From positions 1-24,141 of the forward strand of contig DIPH01000050.1 in NCBI GenBank assembly GCA_002424045.1: a stretch of 24,141 nucleotides of DNA, read 5' to 3'. The notes under the pieces were generated by a model, which worked only from the letters and a program-made list of their open reading frames with translations, made no database searches and was not told the DNA's origin. This stretch comes from Firmicutes bacterium UBA5493. GTDB lineage: Bacteria > Bacillota > Limnochordia > Darwinibacteriales > Darwinibacteriaceae. The position numbers and the translations under genes are program-made. Positions 16,255-22,423 of this stretch are shown here, one piece after another; the first letter of the stretch is position 1; each line of letters starts with the position of its first letter.

Positions 16255-16989
16255 CTAATTCCCATGCACTAGTTCAACAATTTTACGAGTGTACTCATGG
16301 GGGTCAGGCGCTTGGAAGATGTTCCTTCCGATGGCCACTCCCGCGGCTCCTGCTTGTAGTGCGTTTTCAATATTCGTGAAAATATCAGTATTCTTTGGTC
16401 CGCCAGCCATTACAAGGGGAATAGGACAGCTTTTTACCACATCAACATATTTCTCACCGCAATAATAGGTCTTGATTACATCAGCGCCAAGCTCAAAACC
16501 GAGTCTAGCACAAACACCAACCCACTCAGGATCAAAGCTGTGTTCAAATTCAGGCAATAGTTCTGCCACAACTGGAATTCCTAGCTTTCCTGCCTCTTCT
16601 ACCACACGGCCCAAATTAGCTAACATGGCATGCTCTTGCTTTGCGCCAATGATCACCATCACGCAAACCGCATCGGCGCCTTGACGTACAGCCTCCTGGA
16701 CAGAACTAATCGGTACATGGTAGCTGCCATCAGGCGAAAACCTACTGGCACCACCTGTGATCCGCATAATTAAGCCTGCTTTTCCTCCGTAGATTTCCTG
16801 AGCTTCTTGGGCAAAACCAGGATTAACGATGATGGCATCTGCTCCACCCTGCACCACTTTTTTGGCAATATCCTTGGGCACTTCTAGTCCTGGAACAGGC
16901 CCCATAAATCCACCAAAATCCATTGCACTGATCACTGTTTTTCCATCTTCCCTGAAAATACGTTTCAAACGAATTGCTTTCCCACTCAT
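16255..16989 (-). CDS. Class I (Schiff-base) aldolase, DhnA/LsrF-like
   Basis: A 244-residue TIM-barrel aldolase of the DeoC/FbaB/LsrF superfamily. The predicted Schiff-base lysine is Lys173 (ADVIKTYYCGE), with catalytic Asp24 (ISAMDFG). A phosphate pocket is formed by MAGGPKNTD (194-202) and AIGRNIFQ (219-226). Repeated strands such as ADAIIVNPGFA and ADAVCVMVIIGA support the barrel. It should cleave or form a phosphorylated sugar, giving a triose phosphate plus an aldehyde or ketone. The ATG at 16989 overlaps the upstream stop as ATGA, with AGGAGG eight bases before it. It is close to the family minimum length. LsrF-type thiolase or aminodideoxyheptulosonate synthase activity is an alternative, but neither fits the neighbours better. 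Confidence 0.85.
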   Translation of the reverse strand: MSGKAIRLKRIFREDGKTVISAMDFGGFMGPVPGLEVPKDIAKKVVQGGADAIIVNPGFAQEAQEIYGGKAGLIMRITGGASRFSPDGSYHVPISSVQEAVRQGADAVCVMVIIGAKQEHAMLANLGRVVEEAGKLGIPVVAELLPEFEHSFDPEWVGVCARLGFELGADVIKTYYCGEKYVDVVKSCPIPLVMAGGPKNTDIFTNIENALQAGAAGVAIGRNIFQAPDPHEYTRKIVELVHGN

Positions 16990-17984
16990 GAGCAAGCCCT
17001 CCTGTCTTCTATTCTTTGCCACACCTGGGCGGCATACTTTTCTAAGTCAATCTTGTTCACAGTTTCAATTTCCTTCCACATTGCTACAGGAAACACATCC
17101 ACACCATAGTGAGCACCAAGAAGTGCACCTAGCATAGAGGCAATAGTGTCGGTGTCTCCTCCAATATTAGCAGCACCAATCAAAAGTTCCATGGGTTCCT
17201 CTGGACGGGCAAAAAGGGCCATCACTACCGGTACGATTTCATGAGGTACCATATCCACACCCACATAGTCATAAAGCTCGCTTAAGGCGCTTTGTAGATC
17301 TGGTGCGGAGACTGACAAGTTCACCGCCCAGCGAATCCGCTTGGCGATGGATGGTCCAGGGTAAGGGTATCCATAAGCAAGACCCCTTTCGGCTCCGTGG
17401 CAAGCTGCACTAATCACAGACTCTTGGTCTGCAACAACCGCAAAGCTCTCTACAAGAGCTGCAGCCATAGAAGTAGCCCCAGAGATGGCAAGACTTGTAC
17501 CATGGGTGGGCATACTAACCTCTACCGCGGTTTCAATGGCCTGCTCCAGATCGCCAAGGCAAGTTAAAGCCACGGGCAGCATGCGCATGGCTCCACCTAT
17601 GGTTGTTCCGAAAAAGCCCGTTTCCTGCGGATCCTCACCGGACATTAAGCGCTGCAAAGCCTTCTTGGAGCTAGGACCAAGATACGTGGAGTTAAAAACA
17701 TCCTTTTCTTTCGCCCAAGTAACCAAGGCTTCAGCTGCCACATCAGCATTAAGCTTCCCATGACGGAAGAAGGCATCCAAAAGTGCCAACGTCTGTTCAG
17801 TATCGTCGGTAATCTGCGCCCGGGTCAAGTAGTGATGATGATAATGCTCCTGGTGTGGGGCGCAAAGCTCACGGACGACTCCATACTTTTCGGAAATCGC
17901 CTGCTGGGTCATGAACTCTGTGGGCATGCCCAGAGCATCACCGAGAGCCACCCCCACCAAAGAACCGAGTATTTTTTGTTTCAT
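16986..17984 (-). CDS. ADP-ribosylglycohydrolase-family protein
   Basis: A 332-residue all-helical ADP-ribosylglycohydrolase (DraG/ARH/crystallin J1 fold). The dinuclear magnesium motifs are complete: GDALGMPTEF (15-24), ITDDTEQTLALLD (58-70, with Thr59, Asp60, Asp61) and NIGGDTDTIASMLGAL (273-288, with Asp277 and Asp279). A His-rich insert PHQEHYHHHYL precedes the second motif. Known members remove ADP-ribose from proteins or small molecules. In this operon a glycosidic or N-ribosyl bond of the imported compound is a likelier target, which is inference. The ATG at 17984 has AAGGGGG eight bases upstream. It is separated from the binding-protein gene by 74 bases with a hairpin, the largest gap in the operon. 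Confidence 0.88.
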   Translation of the reverse strand: MKQKILGSLVGVALGDALGMPTEFMTQQAISEKYGVVRELCAPHQEHYHHHYLTRAQITDDTEQTLALLDAFFRHGKLNADVAAEALVTWAKEKDVFNSTYLGPSSKKALQRLMSGEDPQETGFFGTTIGGAMRMLPVALTCLGDLEQAIETAVEVSMPTHGTSLAISGATSMAAALVESFAVVADQESVISAACHGAERGLAYGYPYPGPSIAKRIRWAVNLSVSAPDLQSALSELYDYVGVDMVPHEIVPVVMALFARPEEPMELLIGAANIGGDTDTIASMLGALLGAHYGVDVFPVAMWKEIETVNKIDLEKYAAQVWQRIEDRRACS

Positions 17985-18013
17985 AGAAAATTCCCCCTTC
18001 CGCCCTGAAGACA

Positions 18014-18042
18014 AGCTCCGCCAGAAATCATCTGACGGAGCT
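18014..18042 (-). promoter_or_regulatory. Intercistronic hairpin behind the binding-protein gene
   Basis: On the minus strand AGCTCCGTCAGA and TCTGGCGGAGCT form a 12-bp stem with one U-G pair and a 5-base loop, 16 bases past the stop at 18059. No T-run follows. Such stems after solute-binding-protein genes are known to protect the upstream mRNA and raise binding-protein levels above the downstream enzymes. That role is inferred here. Confidence 0.55.
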
Positions 18043-18058
18043 GTGTAGCGTTTAATGC

Positions 18059-19306
18059 TTACTTGTTCCGCTCAAAGTCGTCAGCTAAATCTTTAACTAA
18101 TTTGTCTGCCGCTTGTTGTGGAGTCATGGACTTGTATTCCACATTAGAGATGAGAGTACGCAGGTAATCATCTAGTGCGCCTAATTCCCAGAAGTGTTCC
18201 AGAGATACCACATGTTCTAGCTGCTCAAAAGCTGCTCTGTAGTAGGGCTGCTCCTCGAAGAGCTGCTGGATCTCTTCGCTCTCTAAGGCACTCTTGCGAA
18301 TAGGCACATACCCAGTACTTGCCGACCAACGCACCACATTCTCAGGTGTTAGAAGCCAGCTCAAAAACTCCCAAGTTGCATCTTGTTTTTCTGGAGTAGA
18401 TGGGAACATGGTAAGTCCAGCGCCACCTAAAGTGACAGCTTTACGCTTATTACCAGGTAACATGGCGGTGGCCACATCAAATTCTACGGTTGCCGCAATG
18501 GTACCAATTCCTGCCGTGGAGTCAAACAAAAATGCTTGGTTGCCAGCAATGAACTGATCCCTGGCCCTATTATGGACACCGGCAGGCATTAAACCTTGGT
18601 CAATTAGGGAAACCCAAAATTCGATAGCTTCCACGGCTTCAGGTTCATTAATCAACGCAGCAGAGTAGTGGTCATTCATGATCTCGCCGCCATTTTGCAG
18701 AATAAAGCCCTTCAGCATCCAGTCTTCATTCCGCATATTAATGGGTGAGAAATTACGGATTCCCTCTTGAGTTGCCCAGTCACGGAGGTGAATGGCCATT
18801 TCTACGAGCTCATCCCATGTATCAGGGGCCTTGGGTTCAAGACCGGCTTGACGTAAAATGTCTTTGTTATAGAAGAGTACGGGCGTGCTGTTGTTAAACG
18901 GTAACGAGGCAATGCGCCCATCGTATTTGTTGTAGTTCCAAAATTCATCATAGAAGTCGTCCATATCCAGGCCCTGAGGCCCGTGCAAATACTCATCGAT
19001 TAAGTAGTTGCCTACTCTTCCGGTAAACAAAGGAGTCGCAGGGATCAAGCCACCATTTGGCAAGGTGTCAGCCGCAAGACTGGCTGTTACTTTCTGAGCC
19101 GTTTCACCATAGTTTCCGGTGTAAATGGCATCTACGAAGATGTGATCATTGCTAGCGTTAAACTCATCAACCATCTCTTTAAAGACGCGTCCGGCATTGC
19201 TGCCAATGGCATACCAGAAAGTGATATTGACCTTGCTAGCCATAGCGGTAGACACGCCAGCTAGTAATAGCGTCAAGACTAACGAGAAAATCAACACTTT
19301 TTTCAC
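18059..19306 (-). CDS. ABC transporter solute-binding protein, family 1 (CUT1)
   Basis: A 415-residue exported sugar-binding protein (UgpB/MalE-like). The signal peptide has a basic start (MKKV), a hydrophobic core to about residue 18 and a probable signal peptidase I site after STAMA. The mature part begins SKVNITFWYAIGSNAGRVFKE, with family motifs FNASNDHIFVDAIY, LPFNNSTPVLFYNKDILRQA and DTWDELVEMA. There is no lipobox cysteine, unusual for a Gram-positive binding protein, which is normally lipid-anchored. The start is GTG 19306, with AGGAGG eight bases before it. It captures the operon's sugar substrate for the two permeases transcribed just before it (28-base gap). The many Trp and Tyr residues suit carbohydrate stacking. 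The ligand is not predictable from this. Confidence 0.92.
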   Translation of the reverse strand: MKKVLIFSLVLTLLLAGVSTAMASKVNITFWYAIGSNAGRVFKEMVDEFNASNDHIFVDAIYTGNYGETAQKVTASLAADTLPNGGLIPATPLFTGRVGNYLIDEYLHGPQGLDMDDFYDEFWNYNKYDGRIASLPFNNSTPVLFYNKDILRQAGLEPKAPDTWDELVEMAIHLRDWATQEGIRNFSPINMRNEDWMLKGFILQNGGEIMNDHYSAALINEPEAVEAIEFWVSLIDQGLMPAGVHNRARDQFIAGNQAFLFDSTAGIGTIAATVEFDVATAMLPGNKRKAVTLGGAGLTMFPSTPEKQDATWEFLSWLLTPENVVRWSASTGYVPIRKSALESEEIQQLFEEQPYYRAAFEQLEHVVSLEHFWELGALDDYLRTLISNVEYKSMTPQQAADKLVKDLADDFERNK

Positions 19307-19334
19307 TTTGGTTCCCTCCTAAAATTGAAAACTA

Positions 19335-20165
19335 CTAACCCTTGATTCCGCTTCTTGCTATACCCTCGATAAATTGCTTCTGGGCTGCGAAGAAGACAAT
19401 CAACACCGGCAGCATCACAATCAATGAGGCTGCCATCAGGTAATGCCATTCACTCCCTCCCCCCTGTTGTGAAACAAAGTAGCGCAGGCCAATAGGTAAA
19501 GTCCGCATTTGATTGGAGTTAATTACAATTAAAGGCCACAAATACGAGTTCCAAGAACCGAGAAAGCCAAAGAGCGAAACACTGGCGATGGCTGGTTTAG
19601 CCAGGGGCATCAAGACCGAACAAATGAAACGCAATTTGGAGCATCCATCCATGATGGAGGCCTCCTCCAGTTCTTTAGGAATGGTCAAGAAAAACTGCCT
19701 TAACAAGAATACAGAAAACGCGGTTGAGACAAATGGGATGATCAAAGCCTGATAAGAATCAATCCAACCCATTTGGCTCATGACAATATATGTGGGAATC
19801 AGCGTAACCTGGGTTGGAACCATTAAGGTCGCTAAAAATAGCATAAACACTTTGTCACGTCCCCAAAACTCCATCCGGGAAAAGGCATAGGCAGCGAGGA
19901 CTCCAGTGATCACCTGGCCCACAGTTGTCACGAGGGCCACAAAAACGCTGTTCACATAGAAGCGGCCAAAGGGCGCCAATTTCCAGACTTCCAAGTAGTT
20001 GCTCCATTGAGGCGAATCGGGAATCCATTTGGGCGGATAACGGAAAATCTCATGATAGCCCTTGAGGGATGTGGAAATCATCCAGGCAAAGGGTAAGATC
20101 ATGGCCGCGCCCAAGACGATCAGAACAAAGTGGATGACAAACTGCTTGATGTACGATTTTCGCAT
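19335..20165 (-). CDS. CUT1 sugar ABC permease (MalG/UgpE-like)
   Basis: A 276-residue inner-membrane permease with about six transmembrane segments, starting VIHFVLIVLGAAMILPFAWM and ending LIVMLPVLIVFFAAQKQF. The EAA loop that contacts the ATPase is EEASIMDGCSKLRFICSVLM (about residues 174-193). A periplasmic-side segment LEVWKLAPFGRFYVNS follows the first helix, typical of MalG/UgpE. The C-terminus FIEGIARSGIKG is the usual CUT1 ending. The ATG at 20165 is preceded by AGAAGG. It pairs with the permease gene 16 bases upstream. No ATPase gene is present in the operon, so a shared MsmK/UgpC-type ATPase encoded elsewhere is expected. Confidence 0.93.
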   Translation of the reverse strand: MRKSYIKQFVIHFVLIVLGAAMILPFAWMISTSLKGYHEIFRYPPKWIPDSPQWSNYLEVWKLAPFGRFYVNSVFVALVTTVGQVITGVLAAYAFSRMEFWGRDKVFMLFLATLMVPTQVTLIPTYIVMSQMGWIDSYQALIIPFVSTAFSVFLLRQFFLTIPKELEEASIMDGCSKLRFICSVLMPLAKPAIASVSLFGFLGSWNSYLWPLIVINSNQMRTLPIGLRYFVSQQGGGSEWHYLMAASLIVMLPVLIVFFAAQKQFIEGIARSGIKG

Positions 20166-20181
20166 GTTCTAACCTTCTCCC

Positions 20182-21096
20182 TTAATTGTAGTGGACGCGT
20201 TTTTCGAGGAAAAAGCGCTGTAATAATGTCAAAACCAAGATGAAGGCCGAAAGAAGTACCGAGAGGGCACTGGCTTCCCCAAAACGGAAAGAGTTAAAGG
20301 CCTGCTGATAGATGAGGTAAACAATGACCATCGTACTCTTTAAGGGACCTCCCCCGGGAGTCATCACGTCTATTTGCGTAAACACCTTGAAGGAGTTAAT
20401 CACACCCATAATCAACACAAAGTACATAGTTGGCGATAGTTGCGGCAGGGTAATATATCTAAACTGTTGGAAGGGTTTGGCACCATCAATGGAAGCCGCT
20501 TCATACAAGCTGGCATCGATGCTTTGTAGCCCCGCTAAGAAAAGGACAACGTTATAGCCGAGACCTTTCCAGACAGACATGATGATTACTGATAACATGG
20601 CCATTTTTGGATCATTAAGCCAGCCATAAGGTCCTAAGCCTATGAACTCAAGCAGGTAGTTAAAAAGCCCGTCAAAGGGGTCATAAAGCCACAGCCAAAC
20701 CGCACTCACTGCCACAGTAGATGTAATGACCGGGGTAAAAAACACCGTGCGATAAAAGGACAAACCCCGGATTTTTTGGTTCAGCAAGAGGGCTACTCCC
20801 AAAGATATGCCGAAGTCCAATGGCAGCTGCACCAAGACAAAATAAAACGTATTGCGCACCGCAATGAAGAAGTCAGTGGACTGAAAGATCCTGGCGTAGT
20901 TGCGTAATCCTACGAATGTCTTGGGACTGATCAGATCCCATTCAAATAGACTCAGATAAAAAGCCATGAACACTGGTACGAAAATAAACAAAATCATGAT
21001 GGTAGACGCCGGCGTCAAAAAACTATAACCAACTACTGTACGCTTTATTGCTGCCCGCCGCCTACTGGTTTCGTTGGCTGCATTAATGTCTTGCAT
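20182..21096 (-). CDS. CUT1 sugar ABC permease (MalF/UgpA-like)
   Basis: A 304-residue permease with six predicted membrane segments, a hydrophilic cytoplasmic start (NAANETSRRRAAIKR) and the EAA loop EAASIDGAKPFQQFRYITLP. The stretch FFTPVITSTVAVSAVWLWLY and the extracytoplasmic MTPGGGPLKSTMVIVYLIY are typical of UgpA/MalF proteins. It would form the heterodimeric channel with the 19335-20165 product. The ATG at 21096 has GGGGAGG seven bases upstream. Seven further residues up to 21117 would start without a ribosome binding site. It is the second gene of the operon, 29 bases after the regulator, so the regulator and transporter are probably co-transcribed. Confidence 0.93.
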   Translation of the reverse strand: MQDINAANETSRRRAAIKRTVVGYSFLTPASTIMILFIFVPVFMAFYLSLFEWDLISPKTFVGLRNYARIFQSTDFFIAVRNTFYFVLVQLPLDFGISLGVALLLNQKIRGLSFYRTVFFTPVITSTVAVSAVWLWLYDPFDGLFNYLLEFIGLGPYGWLNDPKMAMLSVIIMSVWKGLGYNVVLFLAGLQSIDASLYEAASIDGAKPFQQFRYITLPQLSPTMYFVLIMGVINSFKVFTQIDVMTPGGGPLKSTMVIVYLIYQQAFNSFRFGEASALSVLLSAFILVLTLLQRFFLEKRVHYN

Positions 21097-21125
21097 ATAC
21101 GTACCTCCCCATGACAAATTTCACC

Positions 21126-21860
21126 TCAACCATTGTGTTTCAAGTAAAATTTGGCCTTATCGCCGCGAATTAAGGAATAGCAGACTTCCACAAGATCATT
21201 CTCCGCAGTGTAAGCATGCCTCTCCACGAGCAAAGCTGGACTTCCTGGTACTGTATTGAGGAGTCTAGCATTTTCTTCTGTGACGATCACAGGTTCAATA
21301 AAATCTTCACCCCAACTGGTCCTCACGTGATACTTCTCCGCCAGTGTCTTATACAGCGATCCCGTAAGTTCGACAGTCTCCAACCCCGGAAACAGGTAGG
21401 CCGGCAGATACGATGTGGCCAGGAGAATATGCTCTCCATCCAGATAGCGCAAGCGCTTCAGCATAATCACCTGATCTCCCTGCTCAAGTCCGAGTTTTTG
21501 CCTAAGTTCTGGTTCCACCTCAGTGAGCAGCGTGTTTTCTAAGACCTTGGTGGTTGGAACAAAGCCAAAGGACCGCATGTTTTCTGTGAACGAATCTAAG
21601 GTAATGCTCTGGCGATCTAATGGATCGGCCACAAAAGTACCCTTGCCATGGAGGCGGTAAATTAAACCCTCCCGCACCAATCCATCGATGGCTTTACGAA
21701 TGGTAGCCCGACTCAACCCATAGATTTTTTGCAATTCGGGTTCCGACGGGATTTGTTGGTGAGGCTTGTATGTTCTATTGGCGATCTGTTCCCTTAAGAT
21801 CTCTTTCAGTTGATGATACAGGGGTATAACACTGTCCTTGTGCACACTGCGTTCAATCAT
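21126..21860 (-). CDS. GntR-family (HutC/UTRA) transcriptional regulator
   Basis: A 244-residue regulator. The N-terminal winged helix is textbook GntR (IPLYHQLKEILREQI, IPSEPELQKIYGLSRATIRK, GLIYRLHGKGTFV), residues about 12-80. The C-terminal UTRA ligand-binding domain (about 95-240) carries LKRLRYLDGEHILLATSYLP and ends VEVCYSLIRGDKAKFYLKHN. UTRA domains in HutC/YvoA-type repressors bind sugar phosphates or related effectors. The ATG at 21860 has GGGAGG seven bases upstream. The extension to 21923 runs through the operator and is rejected. As first gene of the operon, with a 16-bp palindrome 45 bases upstream, it probably represses its own operon and is released by a pathway intermediate. 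Confidence 0.93.
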   Translation of the reverse strand: MIERSVHKDSVIPLYHQLKEILREQIANRTYKPHQQIPSEPELQKIYGLSRATIRKAIDGLVREGLIYRLHGKGTFVADPLDRQSITLDSFTENMRSFGFVPTTKVLENTLLTEVEPELRQKLGLEQGDQVIMLKRLRYLDGEHILLATSYLPAYLFPGLETVELTGSLYKTLAEKYHVRTSWGEDFIEPVIVTEENARLLNTVPGSPALLVERHAYTAENDLVEVCYSLIRGDKAKFYLKHNG

Positions 21861-21904
21861 TTTTTGACCTCCCACCGACCTTGCATTCACACATCCTGTT
21901 GTAC

Positions 21905-21920
21905 ACTTGTACGTACAAGT
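21905..21920. promoter_or_regulatory. 16-bp palindromic operator for the GntR regulator
   Basis: ACTTGTACGTACAAGT is a perfect 16-bp palindrome ending 45 bases before the regulator start codon. A further half-site TTGTAC lies just beside it (21898-21903). Its length and ACT...AGT ends resemble the sites of HutC-type regulators such as DasR/YvoA. It lies at the expected transcription start, so bound repressor would block initiation. Confidence 0.7.
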
Positions 21921-21921
21921 C

Positions 21922-21950
21922 ATGATAGTAATGTAAACATTCTTGTTTAA
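21922..21950 (-). promoter_or_regulatory. Possible operon promoter
   Basis: On the minus strand a -10 TATCAT (21927-21922, five of six matches to consensus) is preceded at 17 bases by a poor -35 TTAAAC (21950-21945). TTTACA (21937-21932) is a better -35 but has no good -10 at the right spacing. The palindromic operator begins directly after the -10. This is a weak promoter call made mainly from position. Confidence 0.35.
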
Positions 21951-22137
21951 TTCCCAAATCCCTTCTTATTAAAAAAATATTCATCACTACAAGTTCTAGG
22001 ACGGTAGATCCTGATGGGGAAAGTAATTACAAACCAAAGCAATCAGTCATTTTTGTTATACTTGCAAAGAACATGAATGTCCTCCCTGTAAAGCATTCAG
22101 AGAACCTTGCCTTCCAGCTTCTTGGATGTAGTCTACT

Positions 22138-22166
22138 CCCTAGGCAGATGAACGATCCGCCTAGGG
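22138..22166. repeat. 8-bp inverted repeat
   Basis: CCCTAGGC (22138-22145) and GCCTAGGG (22159-22166) form a perfect stem with a 13-base loop in the gene-poor interval between the SMC-like gene and the regulator. No T-run follows on either strand. Confidence 0.4.
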
Positions 22167-22319
22167 CTCCTACCCGAAAAGCATCTTGGCCTCAATTGGA
22201 TTCGGGAAAACTTTAGCGAATGGGCCAACGAAGCCGGTGCTGGCCCAATGGGGTTTCACAAAAGAGCCGTTGGAGCCATGGAGATCCCCTTATCTGTACC
22301 AGTATCTATGAAGGTTTGA
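22152..22319 (+). pseudogene. Possible plus-strand coding remnant
   Basis: A 55-codon open frame without its own start (it follows a TGA at 22149-22151) reads like protein: LLPEKHLGLNWIRENF, SEWANEAGAGPMGFHKRAV, then GAMEIPLSVPVSMKV before a stop. I do not recognise the family. It may be the tail of a deleted gene. It contains the TGGGCCA/TGGCCCA inverted repeat (22221-22247). The support is only its composition, so it may be chance. Confidence 0.25.
22221..22247. repeat. 7-bp inverted repeat
   Basis: TGGGCCA (22221-22227) and TGGCCCA (22241-22247) are separated by 13 bases, the same loop length as the inverted repeat at 22138-22166. They do not share sequence. Function unknown. Confidence 0.3.
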
Positions 22320-22333
22320 TGCGGAGTAGATGG

Positions 22334-22423
22334 CTAAATGGCATCCGTTAACCGGGGACAGTCCGGGACAGTCCCTAAATCAACTTGGCGGATTCCGTAC
22401 CATCCCTCGTCCTTTCTCCCCAT
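22334..22423 (-). other. Possible 29-codon ORF behind the SMC-like gene
   Basis: An ATG at 22423 follows the SMC-like stop as TGAATG and has AAGGGGAG three bases upstream. The frame reads MGRKDEGWYGIRQVDL, then enters the GGGACAGTCC repeats and stops at 22334. It could be the start of a truncated next cistron of the SMC operon, or chance. Confidence 0.2.
22355..22374. repeat. Tandem GGGACAGTCC motif
   Basis: GGGACAGTCC occurs twice in direct succession (22355-22364 and 22365-22374), flanked by an extra G and C so that GGGACAGTCCC-type palindromes result. From memory, GGGGACAGTCCCC elements are widespread in bacterial genomes near IS200-like REP-associated transposases. No transposase is visible here, so this would be an orphan element. 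Confidence 0.5.

Noticed and set aside
16255..16989. AI-2 (Lsr) catabolism, from an LsrF-like aldolase plus FGGY kinase
   Set aside because: The importer is CUT1-type rather than the CUT2 Lsr transporter, there is no LsrG-like protein, and extra dehydrogenases do not fit that pathway.
1284..18042. A family of dispersed hairpins (1284-1314, 2483-2513, 18014-18042) with 12-13-bp stems, 5-base loops and one wobble pair
   Set aside because: They share shape but no sequence, so a common repeat family is not supported.
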